A stretch of 64,000 nucleotides of DNA from the NCBI GenBank assembly GCA_015061085.1, contig SUXG01000003.1, positions 1-64,000 on the forward strand. The letters are read 5' to 3'. The DNA comes from Bacteroidales bacterium (GTDB taxonomy: Bacteria; Bacteroidota; Bacteroidia; Bacteroidales; Muribaculaceae). This document shows positions 40,429-52,299 of this stretch, piece after piece (position 1 is the first letter of the stretch; every line of letters starts with the position of its first letter). The position numbers and the translations under genes were made by a program. Below the pieces are notes generated by a model, which made no database searches, was not told the origin of the DNA, and saw only the letters and a list, made by a program, of their open reading frames with translations.

Positions 40429-40545
40429 TTATCCTTGACGAGTTTTATATTTTGGATTCTTTTTGTTAATTACATATAATCTACCCTTACGGCGAACAAT
40501 CTTGCTGTCCGGGGTACGCTTCTTAACTGAGGCTCTTACTTTCAT
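40429..40545 (-). CDS. rpmJ: 50S ribosomal protein L36
   Basis: 38 aa read directly: [38 protein letters not shown]; missing from the ORF track. Confidence 0.95.
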   Translation of the reverse strand: MKVRASVKKRTPDSKIVRRKGRLYVINKKNPKYKTRQG

Positions 40546-40560
40546 ATCTTGTTTCTTTTT

Positions 40561-40779
40561 TTATTTGTATCTAAAAGCTATTCTTCCCTTTGACAAATCG
40601 TATGGAGACATTTCTACTCTCACTTTGTCGCCGGGTAAAATTTTAATGTAATGCATTCTCATTTTTCCGGAGATATGAGCTGTAATCTCATGCCCATTTT
40701 CTAATTCAACCTTAAACATAGCATTTGACAATGCTTCGAGAATTACTCCGTCTTGTTCAATTGCAGCTTGTTTTGCCAT
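40561..40779 (-). CDS. infA: Translation initiation factor IF-1
   Basis: [45 protein letters not shown]. Confidence 0.97.
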   Translation of the reverse strand: MAKQAAIEQDGVILEALSNAMFKVELENGHEITAHISGKMRMHYIKILPGDKVRVEMSPYDLSKGRIAFRYK

Positions 40780-40790
40780 ATATTTTTTTA

Positions 40791-41573
40791 TTAAATAAAT
40801 CTTTCTCCAAGTGATTCCTTGATATAATCAAATGTTGTCAACACTTCTGTCTTTCCATCTACTATGGCAATCGTATGCTCATAATGTGCCGATGGCTTTC
40901 TATCCTTTGTTCGGCATTGCCAACCATCTCTCTCTATGACAATATTTTTACTTCCCATATTTATCATAGGTTCGATAGCAATACACATGCCGTTTCTTAA
41001 TATCGGACCGATACCACGACGTCCGTAATTCGGAACTTCAGGATCTTCGTGCATCTTTTTTCCAATACCATGTCCACACATTTCACGAACCACACTATAT
41101 CCGTGTCGTTCGCAATATGTTTGGATAGCATTTGCAATGTCGCCAATTCGCTTACCTTCTTGCGCTACAGCAATTCCCTTATATAAAGATTCCTTAGTCA
41201 CTTTACAGAGGTCCATTACTTTTGAATCAATTTCTCCAATAGCAAAAGTGTAACAACTATCACCATGGAATCCATTTAATTCAACAACACAATCGGTTCC
41301 GACTATATCCCCATCCTTTAATGTATATGTACTTGGAAAACCATGCACAACAGTCTCATTGACTTCTATACACAAAGTTCCGGGAAAACCACCATATCCT
41401 AAACATGCAGGTCTGCCACCATTATCAAGAATAAATTCTCTTGCGATGGTATCGAGTCGCTGAGTAGTTACACCCGGAGCCACCCACTTGGCAACTTCGC
41501 CAAGTGTTCGGCTCACAAGAGTATTTGCTGCTCTCATCAATTCGATTTCTTCCGATGTTTTGAGATAGATCAT
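40791..41573 (-). CDS. map: Methionine aminopeptidase type I
   Basis: 260 aa; [20 protein letters not shown]. Confidence 0.97.
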   Translation of the reverse strand: MIYLKTSEEIELMRAANTLVSRTLGEVAKWVAPGVTTQRLDTIAREFILDNGGRPACLGYGGFPGTLCIEVNETVVHGFPSTYTLKDGDIVGTDCVVELNGFHGDSCYTFAIGEIDSKVMDLCKVTKESLYKGIAVAQEGKRIGDIANAIQTYCERHGYSVVREMCGHGIGKKMHEDPEVPNYGRRGIGPILRNGMCIAIEPMINMGSKNIVIERDGWQCRTKDRKPSAHYEHTIAIVDGKTEVLTTFDYIKESLGERFI

Positions 41574-41602
41574 TTACTTTATATAGTATAAAAAGTTACA
41601 AT

Positions 41603-42940
41603 TTAAAATGCAGCATTACCGGTTGTACGACCTTTAATTCTTCCGTCTTTCATCAATCCGTCATAATGACGCATCAACAAGTGACCTTCAATGATACGAA
41701 GTGTATCAAGAATTACACCTACCAAGATCAAAAGAGAAGTACCACCGAAGAATTGAGCAAAGCTACGATTAAGACCGCATACAGTTGCAATTGCTGGAAG
41801 GATTGCAACCAAACCCAAGAAAATAGATCCAGGAAGTGTGATGCGAGACATAATCGAGTCAAGATAATCAACTGTCGGCTTACCAGGTTTTACCCCAGGT
41901 ATGAAACCATTATTTCGCTTCATATCTTCAGCCATTTGTGCCGGACGCACTGTAATGGCTGTGTAGAAATATGTAAATGCCACAATCATAAAGAAGTATA
42001 CAAGATTGTACCAGAAGCCATACATATCAGAGAATGTACGTGCAAACCAGCCTTCACCACCTGTAAAACCAGTCAATGTGATAGGGATAAACATAATTGC
42101 CTGAGCAAAGATAATAGGCATTACACCGGCTGCGTTAACTTTCAATGGGATATATTGGCGCGCACCACCATATTGCTTGTTGCCTACAATGCGTTTTGCA
42201 TATTGTACTGGCACCTTACGTGTTCCTTGTACCAACAATACCGCACCTGCAATTACTGCAAGCAAGATGACTATTTCAATCAAGAAGATTACAAGACCTC
42301 CTCCTTCTGTATTTAGAAGACGACCTGTAAATTCTTGAATGAATGCTTCAGGCAAACGAGCAATAATACCTACAAGGATAATGAATGAAATACCATTACC
42401 TATACCCTTTTGGTCAATTCGTTCACCCAGCCACATAATGAACATAGAACCGGCTGCAAGAATCAATGTCATGTAGGCAATTGTCCAATAACCTAATTCT
42501 ACATTACCACCTGCAGACATGACTTGATACTTCAAGTTAAGAAGATAAGCAGGACCTTGAACCAAAAGAATCAATACAGTCAAATATCTTGTATACTGAT
42601 TCATCTTCATTCTGCCACTCTCTCCTTCACGCTGCATCTTCTGGAATGCAGGTAATACCATACCCAATAATTGGATTACGATAGAAGCCGTAATATATGG
42701 CATAATACCTAAGGCAAAAATTGATGCTTGTGCAAATGCACCACCTGAGAACATATCAAGCAATTGCATCAATCCATCCTTTGTGAAATCCTTTAGCGCC
42801 ATAAGTTCATTTGGATCAATACCCGGAAGAACTACATAGCAACCAAAGCGATAGATAATCACAAGCAATAGGGTAATCCCTATTCGCTTGCGAAGATCTT
42901 CTACACTCCAGATATTTTTAACTGTTTGAATAAATCCCAT
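41603..42940 (-). CDS. secY: Preprotein translocase SecY
   Basis: 445 aa, 10 TMs; LLDMFSGGAFAQASIFALGIMPYITASIVIQLL. Confidence 0.98.
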   Translation of the reverse strand: MGFIQTVKNIWSVEDLRKRIGITLLLVIIYRFGCYVVLPGIDPNELMALKDFTKDGLMQLLDMFSGGAFAQASIFALGIMPYITASIVIQLLGMVLPAFQKMQREGESGRMKMNQYTRYLTVLILLVQGPAYLLNLKYQVMSAGGNVELGYWTIAYMTLILAAGSMFIMWLGERIDQKGIGNGISFIILVGIIARLPEAFIQEFTGRLLNTEGGGLVIFLIEIVILLAVIAGAVLLVQGTRKVPVQYAKRIVGNKQYGGARQYIPLKVNAAGVMPIIFAQAIMFIPITLTGFTGGEGWFARTFSDMYGFWYNLVYFFMIVAFTYFYTAITVRPAQMAEDMKRNNGFIPGVKPGKPTVDYLDSIMSRITLPGSIFLGLVAILPAIATVCGLNRSFAQFFGGTSLLILVGVILDTLRIIEGHLLMRHYDGLMKDGRIKGRTTGNAAF

Positions 42941-42946
42941 TGTTTT

Positions 42947-43393
42947 TTATTTTTTAGTTACTGTACCACCTGCTGCAACAATAGCTTCCTCAGCTTTCTT
43001 TGAGAATGCATTAGCTTCAACTTCGATAGCTTTTGTCAATGCACCATTGCCAAGAATCTTGACAAGCTGATTTTTAGAAACTAAACCTGCTGCCAACAAG
43101 TCAGCAACTGTAATTTTGCTTAAGTTCTTAGCTGTTGCTAATACTTCAAGCACATCGAGATTAATTGCTTTATATTCAACTCGGTTAAAGTTCTTGAAAC
43201 CGAATTTAGGAACACGACGTTGCAAAGGCATCTGACCACCTTCAAAACCTACTTTATGTTTGTAGCCTGAACGTGATTTTGCACCTTTGTGACCACGTGT
43301 AGAAGTACCACCGTAGCCTGAACCTGGACCACGTCCTATTCTCTTCCTGTCTTTGTTGCTACCAACTGCAGGTTGCAAATTACTTAAATCCAT
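42947..43393 (-). CDS. rplO: 50S ribosomal protein L15
   Basis: RKRIGRGPGSGYGGTSTRGHKGAKSRSG. Confidence 0.97.
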   Translation of the reverse strand: MDLSNLQPAVGSNKDRKRIGRGPGSGYGGTSTRGHKGAKSRSGYKHKVGFEGGQMPLQRRVPKFGFKNFNRVEYKAINLDVLEVLATAKNLSKITVADLLAAGLVSKNQLVKILGNGALTKAIEVEANAFSKKAEEAIVAAGGTVTKK

Positions 43394-43407
43394 ATTCTTA
43401 TTTAATT

Positions 43408-43587
43408 TTAGGCGTTGATAACTTCAACCAAGTGACGTACTTTATTTACCATTCCCATAATTGCAGGACTATCTTCCTTTACAACTACTTGGTTCATTTT
43501 TCTCAATCCAAGAGCATCAAGCGTTCTCTTTTGAACGGCCGGACAATTGATGCGGCTCTTTACTTGTTTAATTTTAATCTGTGCCAT
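43408..43587 (-). CDS. rpmD: 50S ribosomal protein L30
   Basis: [35 protein letters not shown]. Confidence 0.96.
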   Translation of the reverse strand: MAQIKIKQVKSRINCPAVQKRTLDALGLRKMNQVVVKEDSPAIMGMVNKVRHLVEVINA

Positions 43588-43595
43588 ATTCAATA

Positions 43596-44117
43596 TTATT
43601 TGCCGTTAAACACTTTTTCTACTGATACTCCACGATTTTGAGCGATTTGTGCAGGACTACGCATTTCACCAAGTGCTGCGATAGTCGCTTTCACCAAGTT
43701 GTGAGGGTTAGATGATCCTTTTGATTTTGCAAGTACGTCTGTGATACCTACGCTTTCAAATACGGCACGCATCGCACCACCTGCTTTTACCCCTGTACCG
43801 GTAGATGCCGGTTTCATCAAAACACGTGAACCACCGAATTTTGCAACTTGTTCATGAGGAATTGTTCCTTTATGTACCGGAACTCTGATAAGGTTCTTCT
43901 TTGCTGATTCTACGCCTTTTGCGATTGCTGCAGTTACTTCATTTGCCTTACCAAGACCCCAGCCTACTACGCCATCTTCGTTACCTACGACAACGATAGC
44001 AGCAAAACTGAAAGCACGTCCACCCTTTGTAACCTTTGTTACACGATTGATGGCTACAAGACGGTCCTTCAATTCCAAATCATTTGTTGACTTTACTCTG
44101 TTATTCTTATTTGCCAT
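43596..44117 (-). CDS. rpsE: 30S ribosomal protein S5
   Basis: [27 protein letters not shown]. Confidence 0.98.
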   Translation of the reverse strand: MANKNNRVKSTNDLELKDRLVAINRVTKVTKGGRAFSFAAIVVVGNEDGVVGWGLGKANEVTAAIAKGVESAKKNLIRVPVHKGTIPHEQVAKFGGSRVLMKPASTGTGVKAGGAMRAVFESVGITDVLAKSKGSSNPHNLVKATIAALGEMRSPAQIAQNRGVSVEKVFNGK

Positions 44118-44125
44118 GATTCCAA

Positions 44126-44467
44126 TTAAAATTTAAGACCGGCTTTGCGTGCTGCATCGGCCAATGATTTAACTCTACCATGGAAAAGGTAACCATTTCT
44201 GTCGAATACAACTTCTGTGATACCCATTTCCATTGCTTTTTTAGCAATTGCTTCACCAACTCTTTCTGAGATCTCGCATTTTGTTCCTTCTGCAATTCCT
44301 TTTGAAGATGCTGCACAAAGTGTCTTGCCTGCCAAATCGTCAATTAGTTGAACATAGATTGCTTTATTACTGCGAAATACTGTCATACGTGGACGCTGAG
44401 CAGTGCCTGAAATTTTACCGCGAATACGCGTTTTAATCTTATTTCTTCTTGCTATCTTAGATACCAT
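44126..44467 (-). CDS. rplR: 50S ribosomal protein L18
   Basis: [20 protein letters not shown]. Confidence 0.97.
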   Translation of the reverse strand: MVSKIARRNKIKTRIRGKISGTAQRPRMTVFRSNKAIYVQLIDDLAGKTLCAASSKGIAEGTKCEISERVGEAIAKKAMEMGITEVVFDRNGYLFHGRVKSLADAARKAGLKF

Positions 44468-44483
44468 GATTTCTTAATTTTAA

Positions 44484-45038
44484 TTATTTAGCACTTGCCG
44501 ATTTACCCGACTTACGACGAATTACTTCGCCAACAAACTTAATACCCTTACCCTTGTATGGTTCAGGCTTACGCAATGAACGAATCTTTGCGCATACTTG
44601 ACCTAGCAATTGCTTGTCAGCAGACTCAAGAATGATAAGAGGGTTCTTATTTCTTTCTGTCTTTGCCTCAACCTTTATCTCTTTAGGCATTTTAATATAA
44701 ATTGCGTGAGAGAAACCGAGAGCCAATTCTAATACTTGACCGGTTGATGTTGCACGATAACCGACACCTACAAGTTCCATTTCCTTCTTATAGCCTTCTG
44801 AAACACCAACTACCATGTTGTTAATCAATGCACGATACAAACCATGAAGTGAACGATGTTCGCGAGCGTCTGATGGACGTGTCAACTCGATTTTTCCTTC
44901 TTCAACATTTACTGTGATTTCAGGATTTACTTCTTGAGAAAGTTCTCCCTTAGGGCCTTTTACTGTTACTACGTTATCCTTAACCTGGATGCTTACGCCA
45001 GCAGGTACTGTGATCGGTGATTTACCTATTCTTGACAT
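44484..45038 (-). CDS. rplF: 50S ribosomal protein L6
   Basis: MSRIGKSPITVPAGVSIQVKDN. Confidence 0.98.
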   Translation of the reverse strand: MSRIGKSPITVPAGVSIQVKDNVVTVKGPKGELSQEVNPEITVNVEEGKIELTRPSDAREHRSLHGLYRALINNMVVGVSEGYKKEMELVGVGYRATSTGQVLELALGFSHAIYIKMPKEIKVEAKTERNKNPLIILESADKQLLGQVCAKIRSLRKPEPYKGKGIKFVGEVIRRKSGKSASAK

Positions 45039-45056
45039 ATCAATACCTCCTTCCGA

Positions 45057-45455
45057 TTAATAAACATAACATAATACTTCACCACCGATTTTCTTCTCTT
45101 TAGCTTCCTTGTTTGTCATAACACCTTGAGAAGTTGAAATGATGGCAATACCTAAACCATTCAATACACGTGGCATTTCCTTGTAGCCTGTGTATTGACG
45201 AAGACCAGGACGAGATACGCGACCAAGAGCCTTGATTGCGTTTACTTTGTCAACCGGATCATACTTAAGCGCAATTTTAATCGCACCTGAAGGAGTGTTG
45301 TTCTCAACAAACTTATAGTTGAGGATATAACCCTGTTCGAATAGGATTTTTGTAATCTCCTTCTTCATTTTTGATGCAGGAACTTCTACTACACGGTGAC
45401 CCGCCTTAATAGCGTTCCTCAATCTTGTTAAATAATCTGCTATTGGATCAGTCAT
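45057..45455 (-). CDS. rpsH: 30S ribosomal protein S8
   Basis: MTDPIADYLTRLRNAIKAGH. Confidence 0.98.
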   Translation of the reverse strand: MTDPIADYLTRLRNAIKAGHRVVEVPASKMKKEITKILFEQGYILNYKFVENNTPSGAIKIALKYDPVDKVNAIKALGRVSRPGLRQYTGYKEMPRVLNGLGIAIISTSQGVMTNKEAKEKKIGGEVLCYVY

Positions 45456-45531
45456 TTTATTGATGTTTTAAATTGATTCAGATGTACTGAACAATATTTA
45501 ATACTCTCTTTTATAAAATTTGATGTAAAAA

Positions 45532-45834
45532 TTACCAACTTGCTTTCTTTACACCTGGGATAAGCCCCGCTGAAGCCATTTCACGGAATTGAATACGTGA
45601 AATTCCAAATTGACGCATAAAGCCTTTTGGACGGCCTGTGATTGAACAACGATTGTGAAGGCGTACTCTTGAAGCATTCTTTGGGAGCTTTTGAAGCTTT
45701 GTCAATGCATCATAGTCGATGTTGCCGTTTTCGTCAGCAAGTGCAGCTTTCTTAAGCGCAGCCTTGCGTTCTGCATACTTTGCAACCATTCTTTGACGCT
45801 TCACCTCGCGGGCTTTCATTGATTCTTTTGCCAT
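45532..45834 (-). CDS. rpsN: 30S ribosomal protein S14
   Basis: [26 protein letters not shown]. Confidence 0.97.
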   Translation of the reverse strand: MAKESMKAREVKRQRMVAKYAERKAALKKAALADENGNIDYDALTKLQKLPKNASRVRLHNRCSITGRPKGFMRQFGISRIQFREMASAGLIPGVKKASW

Positions 45835-45837
45835 ATC

Positions 45838-46386
45838 TTATTTCTCGTTTTTAAATGGTAAGCCGAATTGTTTGAGAAGAGCAAAACCTTCTTCATCTGT
45901 GTTTGCAGATGTTACGAATGTGATATTCATACCCATCATCTTAGATACTGAATCAATATTGATTTCAGGGAAAATGATTTGCTCTGTAACACCAAGTGTG
46001 TAATTTCCACGTCCATCAAGTTTTGCATTAATACCCTTGAAGTCACGAATACGTGGCAATGCGACACGTACCAAACGTTCCAAGAATTCATACATGCGCT
46101 CGCGTCGAAGTGTTACCATTACACCAACAGGCATTTTCTTACGCAACTTAAAGTTAGAAATATCTTTACGTGAAAGTGTTGCTACTGCCTTTTGACCTGT
46201 GATAGCAGTCAATTCATTGATTGATGTTTCAATCAATTTCTTGTCTTGAGTTGCTGCACCCAAACCTTGATTGATAACGATCTTTTCAAGTCTTGGAACT
46301 TGCATCACTGTCTTGTAGTTAAACTCTTTCATTAGTGCAGGTACAATTCTTTCATTGTAATCCTTGCTAAGTGTTGTGCTAGCCAT
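45838..46386 (-). CDS. rplE: 50S ribosomal protein L5
   Basis: [14 protein letters not shown]...[11 protein letters not shown]. Confidence 0.98.
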   Translation of the reverse strand: MASTTLSKDYNERIVPALMKEFNYKTVMQVPRLEKIVINQGLGAATQDKKLIETSINELTAITGQKAVATLSRKDISNFKLRKKMPVGVMVTLRRERMYEFLERLVRVALPRIRDFKGINAKLDGRGNYTLGVTEQIIFPEINIDSVSKMMGMNITFVTSANTDEEGFALLKQFGLPFKNEK

Positions 46387-46706
46387 TACTTAATCTCCTC
46401 TCCTGATTTTTTTGAATAACGTACTAACTTACCTGCATCATTCAACTTACGACCGATACGAGTAGGCTTGCCACTCTTAGGATCTACAAGATTAAGATTA
46501 GAAATGTGTACAGGAGCTTCTATTTTCACGATTCCACCTTGTGGATATTTAGCACTAGGTTTTGTGCTCTTAGAGACGATATTAACACCCTCTACAATTG
46601 CACGGTTTTTCTTAACCTGCACAGAGAGTACTCGTCCTGTTTTGCCCTTATCATCACCTGCAAGGACAGAAACGATATCACCCTTTTTAATATGTAATTT
46701 TGCCAT
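46386..46706 (-). CDS. rplX: 50S ribosomal protein L24
   Basis: [23 protein letters not shown]. Confidence 0.97.
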   Translation of the reverse strand: MAKLHIKKGDIVSVLAGDDKGKTGRVLSVQVKKNRAIVEGVNIVSKSTKPSAKYPQGGIVKIEAPVHISNLNLVDPKSGKPTRIGRKLNDAGKLVRYSKKSGEEIK

Positions 46707-46726
46707 TACTTAAATTCTTTAGCTGA

Positions 46727-47092
46727 TTAGAGAACTTCTGGAGCAAGTGATACTATCTTCATGTTCACTGCACGCAATTCACGCGCTACAGGGCCGAAAA
46801 TACGGCTACCACGAATTTCACCTGCATTATTCAATAACACACAAGCATTGTCATCAAAACGAATGTAGCTACCATCTGCACGACGAATTTCTTTCTTTGT
46901 GCGAACAACAATCGCTTTTGATACTGTACCCTTCTTAACATCTGATGAAGGGATAACGCTCTTAACCGAAACTACGATAATGTCGCCAACTGATGCGTAA
47001 CGACGACCTGTACCGCCTAGTACGTGGATACAAAGTGCTTCTTTTGCACCACTGTTATCTGCTACTGTCAAACGTGATTCACTCTGTATCAT
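46727..47092 (-). CDS. rplN: 50S ribosomal protein L14
   Basis: [22 protein letters not shown]. Confidence 0.98.
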   Translation of the reverse strand: MIQSESRLTVADNSGAKEALCIHVLGGTGRRYASVGDIIVVSVKSVIPSSDVKKGTVSKAIVVRTKKEIRRADGSYIRFDDNACVLLNNAGEIRGSRIFGPVARELRAVNMKIVSLAPEVL

Positions 47093-47094
47093 AA

Positions 47095-47355
47095 TTACTT
47101 AACTTTTTCGATTATTTCAACAAGTCTCCATCTCTTAGTCTTGCTCAATGGACGAGTTTCCATTAGACGCACTGTGTCGCCGATTGAACACTCGTTGTTT
47201 TCATCATGAGCATGATACTTCTTTGTCTTATTGACAAACTTACCATAAATTGGGTGTTTCTCTTTCCACTTAATCTCAACAGTGATTGTCTTATCACCCT
47301 TGTTGCTAGAAACAACCCCAATTCTTTCTTTTCTTAAATGTCTTTTTACTTCCAT
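47095..47355 (-). CDS. rpsQ: 30S ribosomal protein S17
   Basis: [33 protein letters not shown]. Confidence 0.97.
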   Translation of the reverse strand: MEVKRHLRKERIGVVSSNKGDKTITVEIKWKEKHPIYGKFVNKTKKYHAHDENNECSIGDTVRLMETRPLSKTKRWRLVEIIEKVK

Positions 47356-47376
47356 TTTCTTAAATACTTAATGGGA

Positions 47377-47592
47377 TTATTCAACTACAGAAGCATTTTG
47401 AGCTTCAATTTCCTTTTGACGCAACACGGTCTTCAGACGAGCAATCTCGCGACGATCAGAAGTGATCTTCGCGGGATTGTCTATAGGAGATATCGCGTGC
47501 GTTACTTTCAATTCACGATAAGCTTTCTCAGCAACCTCAATTTGGGCTTTGAGTTCTTTAATGCTTAATTCCTTGATTTCTTCCTTTTTCAT
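47377..47592 (-). CDS. rpmC: 50S ribosomal protein L29
   Basis: Position between rplP and rpsQ; ELKAQIEVAEKAYRELKVTHAISPIDNPAKITSDRREIARLKTVL. Confidence 0.95.
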   Translation of the reverse strand: MKKEEIKELSIKELKAQIEVAEKAYRELKVTHAISPIDNPAKITSDRREIARLKTVLRQKEIEAQNASVVE

Positions 47593-47608
47593 TGTTAAAA
47601 TTTATTTA

Positions 47609-48040
47609 TTATACGTTCTGTGAAGGATCATAGTCTCTTCTCACAACGAATTTTGTAATAACAGGAAGTTTTTGTGCAGCAAGACGAAGTGCTTCTTTTG
47701 CAATGTCATAGCTTACACCTTCAACTTCGATAAGGATACGTCCCGGAGTAACAGGCGCTACGTAACCTTCCGGGTTACCTTTACCTTTACCCATACGTAC
47801 TTCTGCAGGCTTCTTAGTGATTGGTTTGTCCGGGAAAATACGGATCCAAATCTGACCTTGACGCTGCATATAACGTGTCACAGCGATACGAGCTGCCTCA
47901 ATTTGACGTCCTGTAATCCATTTTGCTTCAAGAGTTTTGATGCCAAAAGATCCAAAAGCCAATTGATTGCCACGTTGAGCCTCACCTTTCATGCGGCCCT
48001 TTTGTGATCTACGATATCTGGTTTTCTTTGGTTGTAACAT
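47609..48040 (-). CDS. rplP: 50S ribosomal protein L16
   Basis: [19 protein letters not shown]. Confidence 0.98.
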   Translation of the reverse strand: MLQPKKTRYRRSQKGRMKGEAQRGNQLAFGSFGIKTLEAKWITGRQIEAARIAVTRYMQRQGQIWIRIFPDKPITKKPAEVRMGKGKGNPEGYVAPVTPGRILIEVEGVSYDIAKEALRLAAQKLPVITKFVVRRDYDPSQNV

Positions 48041-48060
48041 TGTTCTGTAATCTCAGTTAA

Positions 48061-48801
48061 TTAACGATTGTTGTTTTTCTTATTACGGAAACCACCCTTG
48101 CGAGCGCCACCACCTTGACGTGCGCCTTCCTTAGAATTTGCAGTGTATTGTGGTGTAAGATCACGTTTGCCATAAACTTCTCCACGGCAAATCCAAACCT
48201 TGATACCGATAATACCTACTTTAGTTAATGCTTCAACAAGTGCGTAATCGATGTCTGCACGTAATGTATGAAGCGGTGTTCTACCTTCTTTATACATTTC
48301 AGAACGCGCCATTTCAGCACCATTCAAACGTCCGCTTACTTGTACTTTGATACCTTCAGCGCCCATACGCATTGTTGATGCAATTGCCATCTTAACAGCA
48401 CGACGATAAGCAATCTTGCCTTCTACTTGACGTGCAATGTTAGCTGCAACGATTTCAGCATCCAATTCAGGACGTTTGATTTCGTGGATATTAATCTGAA
48501 CTTCCTTGTCTGTAAGTTTCTTGAGTTCTTCTTTAAGAGCATCAACATCCTTACCGCCCTTACCGATAATCATACCAGGACGAGAAGTGCAGATTGTCAC
48601 TGTCACCATCTTAAGCGTACGCTCAATGATAATTCTAGAAACGCTAGCTTTAGAAAGACGAGTTTGGAGATATTTACGAATCTTACTGTCTTCAAGAAGA
48701 GTTTCACCAAACTTCTTACCTTTCTTGCCACCATACCAGTTAGAGTCCCAACCGCGGATGACACCTAAACGATTTGCAATAGGATTTACTTTCTGACCCA
48801 T
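48061..48801 (-). CDS. rpsC: 30S ribosomal protein S3
   Basis: [24 protein letters not shown]. Confidence 0.98.
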   Translation of the reverse strand: MGQKVNPIANRLGVIRGWDSNWYGGKKGKKFGETLLEDSKIRKYLQTRLSKASVSRIIIERTLKMVTVTICTSRPGMIIGKGGKDVDALKEELKKLTDKEVQINIHEIKRPELDAEIVAANIARQVEGKIAYRRAVKMAIASTMRMGAEGIKVQVSGRLNGAEMARSEMYKEGRTPLHTLRADIDYALVEALTKVGIIGIKVWICRGEVYGKRDLTPQYTANSKEGARQGGGARKGGFRNKKNNNR

Positions 48802-48808
48802 CTTTTAA

Positions 48809-49216
48809 TTAAGCTTTAGCGTTATTATCTTTTGTATCCACAAACAATGTCACATGATTAGAGCGCTTACGAATTCTGTAGCCTCTACCTTGTGGAGCAG
48901 GACGAAGACGCTTAAGCATCGGAGCGCAATCTACAAAAATTGTAGTTACAAATAATTCACCTTGCTCAGCCTTGCGTTCGTTCTTTTGCTCCCAGTTAGC
49001 GATTGCAGAGCGGAGAAGTTTTTCTACACGCTGTGCAGCCTCTTTATTTGAGAATTTAAGGATGCCAAGAGCTTTGAATACTTCTTGACCGCGCACCATG
49101 TCAGCGACTAAACGCATTTTACGTGGAGATGTCGGAACATTGCGCAGCTTAGCGAAGCTCTGAGATTTACGGGCCTCCTTTATCATTTCAGCTGATTGTC
49201 TTTTTCTTACACCCAT
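48809..49216 (-). CDS. rplV: 50S ribosomal protein L22
   Basis: [22 protein letters not shown]...[16 protein letters not shown]. Confidence 0.97.
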   Translation of the reverse strand: MGVRKRQSAEMIKEARKSQSFAKLRNVPTSPRKMRLVADMVRGQEVFKALGILKFSNKEAAQRVEKLLRSAIANWEQKNERKAEQGELFVTTIFVDCAPMLKRLRPAPQGRGYRIRKRSNHVTLFVDTKDNNAKA

Positions 49217-49259
49217 TGTATTTTATTCTTTATTTTTCTTGAATTAATATTACGGGCCA

Positions 49260-49529
49260 TTATTTCTTCTTGTTACCACCGTGACCACGGAAGTTACGAG
49301 TCGGAGCAAATTCTCCGAGCTTGTGACCAACCATGTTTTCAGTTACGTAAACAGGAATGAACTTGTTACCATTGTGTACCGCGAAAGTGTGACCTACGAA
49401 ATCCGGAGAAATCATTGAAGCACGACTCCATGTCTTAATTACAGACTTCTTGCCTGATTCTTCCATTGCAGCCACTTTCTTTTCGAGCTTAACGCTGATA
49501 AATGGTCCTTTTTTTAATGAACGACTCAT
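49260..49529 (-). CDS. rpsS: 30S ribosomal protein S19
   Basis: [19 protein letters not shown]. Confidence 0.98.
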   Translation of the reverse strand: MSRSLKKGPFISVKLEKKVAAMEESGKKSVIKTWSRASMISPDFVGHTFAVHNGNKFIPVYVTENMVGHKLGEFAPTRNFRGHGGNKKK

Positions 49530-49548
49530 AGTTGTTTAATTAATCAAT

Positions 49549-50376
49549 TTACTTTTTTCTTCTTTCAATAATGTACTTAGAAGACTGTTTCTTAGGAGCA
49601 CGTGTCTTCAAGCCCTTAGCATACAAGCCTGTACGTGAACGTGGATGACCTCCGGAAGCACGTCCTTCACCACCACCCATAGGGTGATCTACTGGATTCA
49701 TTACAACACCACGGTTGTGTGGACGTCTGCCGAGGTGACGAGTTCTACCTGCCTTACCTGAGCGTTCAAGAGCATGGTCAGAGTTACCAACTACGCCTAC
49801 TGTCGCTTTACAAGTAGCAAGGACTTTGCGTGTTTCTCCTGAAGGTAATTTGATAATTGCGTAATCGCCTTCACGCGATGTCAACTGAGCGAACGTACCT
49901 GCTGAACGAGCCATAGAAGCTCCTTGTCCAGGACGTAGTTCAATACAATGGATTACTGTACCTACAGGTATCTTATTTAGTGGCAATGCATTACCTACTT
50001 CAGGTGCTGCATCAGGACCACTTACGACTGTAGTGCCAACTTCCAATCCGTTGGGTGCAATCATATAAGCTTTTGTTCCATCAACATAGTAAAGCAATGC
50101 GATACGAGCCGAACGGTTAGGATCGTATTCGATTGACTTAACTACTGCTGGTACACCGTCTTTTGTTCTCTTAAAGTCTATGATACGATATCTACGTTTG
50201 TGACCACCTCCACGATAACGTGTAGCAAGGTGTCCTTCAACGTTACGACCACCAGTAGAACGCTTTCCTACTGTTAGAGATTTTTCTGGTGTAGTAGCAG
50301 TGATTGTTCCTTTAAATACACCAATAATTTTGTGACGTTGCCCCGGTGTAGTGGGCTTAAATTTTCTAACTGCCAT
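49549..50376 (-). CDS. rplB: 50S ribosomal protein L2
   Basis: [16 protein letters not shown]...[21 protein letters not shown]. Confidence 0.98.
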   Translation of the reverse strand: MAVRKFKPTTPGQRHKIIGVFKGTITATTPEKSLTVGKRSTGGRNVEGHLATRYRGGGHKRRYRIIDFKRTKDGVPAVVKSIEYDPNRSARIALLYYVDGTKAYMIAPNGLEVGTTVVSGPDAAPEVGNALPLNKIPVGTVIHCIELRPGQGASMARSAGTFAQLTSREGDYAIIKLPSGETRKVLATCKATVGVVGNSDHALERSGKAGRTRHLGRRPHNRGVVMNPVDHPMGGGEGRASGGHPRSRTGLYAKGLKTRAPKKQSSKYIIERRKK

Positions 50377-50384
50377 TCTTTTTA

Positions 50385-50675
50385 TTAAATATTGCTATAG
50401 TAGTCAATTGTTTGTCCTTCAGCAACCATTACAATGGCTTTCTTGAAAGCAGCTGTTTTTCCTTTAAGCAATCCACTCTTAGTATAACGCTGTTTTCTTT
50501 TGCCGGCAAAGTTTGCTGTGTTTACTTTAACCACTCTGACGTTGTACAATTTCTCTACAATGTCCTTGATTTGAAATTTGTTTGCGTCTGGAGACACAGC
50601 AAAAGTGTAACGATTTAGCTTTTCAGTAAGTGCTGTAGCCTTTTCTGTTACGATTGGTCTAATTTGAATATCCAT
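50385..50675 (-). CDS. rplW: 50S ribosomal protein L23
   Basis: [29 protein letters not shown]. Confidence 0.97.
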   Translation of the reverse strand: MDIQIRPIVTEKATALTEKLNRYTFAVSPDANKFQIKDIVEKLYNVRVVKVNTANFAGKRKQRYTKSGLLKGKTAAFKKAIVMVAEGQTIDYYSNI

Positions 50676-50697
50676 AATTTTCTATATCTCCTTTGAA

Positions 50698-51333
50698 TTA
50701 AAGTTCATTTATTTGATTTACGCTATCTTCTGTCAATACTAACGCGTTATTATTCAATATTGCGTATGTATTTAGCTCTCTTGCAACGATTGTTTTTGCA
50801 TTCGCCACATTTCGAACAGACAAATATACGTTTTTATTTGCTTCTGACAAAACTAAAAGGACTTTTTTATCATCTATTTTAAGATTTTTTGCCAAATCCA
50901 TGTAGTTTTTAGTCTTTGGAGCCTCAAAAGTGAAGTTTTCCACTACAATTATCTCATTGTTCTGAGCTTTTGCAGTAAGAGCAAGTTTACGAGCCAATCC
51001 TTTCACTTTTTTATTGATTTTGAATCTATAGTCACGAGGTTTTGGACCGAATACTCTACCACCACCGATAAGCACCGGAGAGTTGATGTCACCACGACGT
51101 GCACCGCCACCACCTTTTTGACGACCGAGCTTGCGAGTTGATCCAGAAACTTCACTACGTTCTTTGCTCTTGTGAGTTCCTTGACGTTGGTTAGCGAGGT
51201 ATTGTTTTACGTCGAGATACACTACGTGTTCTGGATTAGCCTCGTTACCGGATGTATAAGCGAAAACTTCATCATTCAGGGTAATTTTACGCCCTGTATC
51301 TTGTCCTTTAATGTTATATACTGCTACTTCCAT
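50698..51333 (-). CDS. rplD: 50S ribosomal protein L4
   Basis: [40 protein letters not shown]. Confidence 0.97.
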   Translation of the reverse strand: MEVAVYNIKGQDTGRKITLNDEVFAYTSGNEANPEHVVYLDVKQYLANQRQGTHKSKERSEVSGSTRKLGRQKGGGGARRGDINSPVLIGGGRVFGPKPRDYRFKINKKVKGLARKLALTAKAQNNEIIVVENFTFEAPKTKNYMDLAKNLKIDDKKVLLVLSEANKNVYLSVRNVANAKTIVARELNTYAILNNNALVLTEDSVNQINEL

Positions 51334-51950
51334 TATTTCTCAACTATAACGATTGAACCTTTACTACCTGGGATAGAACCCTTAATCATTAACAAATTGT
51401 GCTCTGGGAGGATCTTGATAACTTGAAGGTTTTGAATTGTAACACGTTCGTTACCTGTTTGACCCGCCATGCGCATACCCTTGAATACTTTTGCAGGGTA
51501 AGAACAAGCACCAATTGAACCCGGTGCACGAAGACGATTGTGTTGACCGTGCGTTCTTTGACCAACACCACCGAAGCCATGACGTTTTACAACGCCTTGG
51601 AATCCTTTACCCTTTGAAGTACCTACTACGTCAACAAAACCTCCTTCTTCGAAGATTTCTACTGTGAGAGTTTCACCTAAAGCAGGCAAATTTGTAAATG
51701 ATTTGAACTCGGCCAAGTGTCTCATTGGAGCTACTCCTGCTTTCTTGAAGTGACCAGCTTCAGGCTTAGTTGTGTGCTTTTCCTTCTTTTCTTGGAAACC
51801 AACTTGAACAGCTTGATAGCCATCATTTTCAATAGTCTTGATTTGAGTAACTACACAAGGACCTACTTCGATAACAGTGCACGGAATATTTTTTCCGTCG
51901 GCACTGAAAACGGATGTCATTCCGATTTTCTTTCCTAATAATCCTGGCAT
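51333..51950 (-). CDS. rplC: 50S ribosomal protein L3
   Basis: [32 protein letters not shown]. Confidence 0.98.
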   Translation of the reverse strand: MPGLLGKKIGMTSVFSADGKNIPCTVIEVGPCVVTQIKTIENDGYQAVQVGFQEKKEKHTTKPEAGHFKKAGVAPMRHLAEFKSFTNLPALGETLTVEIFEEGGFVDVVGTSKGKGFQGVVKRHGFGGVGQRTHGQHNRLRAPGSIGACSYPAKVFKGMRMAGQTGNERVTIQNLQVIKILPEHNLLMIKGSIPGSKGSIVIVEK

Positions 51951-51977
51951 TTCTACTAATTTTTTAAATTAAATTAA

Positions 51978-52283
51978 TCACACTTTAATTGACACATCTA
52001 CGCCGCTAGGCAATTCAAGTTTCATAAGAGCGTCTACAGTCTTAGATGTAGAACTGTAAATGTCGATAAGACGCTGGAATGAAGACAACTGGAACTGTTC
52101 GCGTGACTTTTTGTTTACGAAAGTCGAGCGGTTAACAGTAAAGATACGTTTGTGAGTGGGAAGCGGAATTGGACCGCTTACCACTGCACCTGTAGCCTTA
52201 ACTGTCTTTACAATCTTTTCAGCTGATTTATCAACCAAGCTGTGATCGTAAGATTTCAATTTAATTCTAATTTTTTGGCTCAT
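51978..52283 (-). CDS. rpsJ: 30S ribosomal protein S10
   Basis: [25 protein letters not shown]. Confidence 0.98.
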   Translation of the reverse strand: MSQKIRIKLKSYDHSLVDKSAEKIVKTVKATGAVVSGPIPLPTHKRIFTVNRSTFVNKKSREQFQLSSFQRLIDIYSSTSKTVDALMKLELPSGVDVSIKV

Positions 52284-52299
52284 ATATTTTTAAATAAAT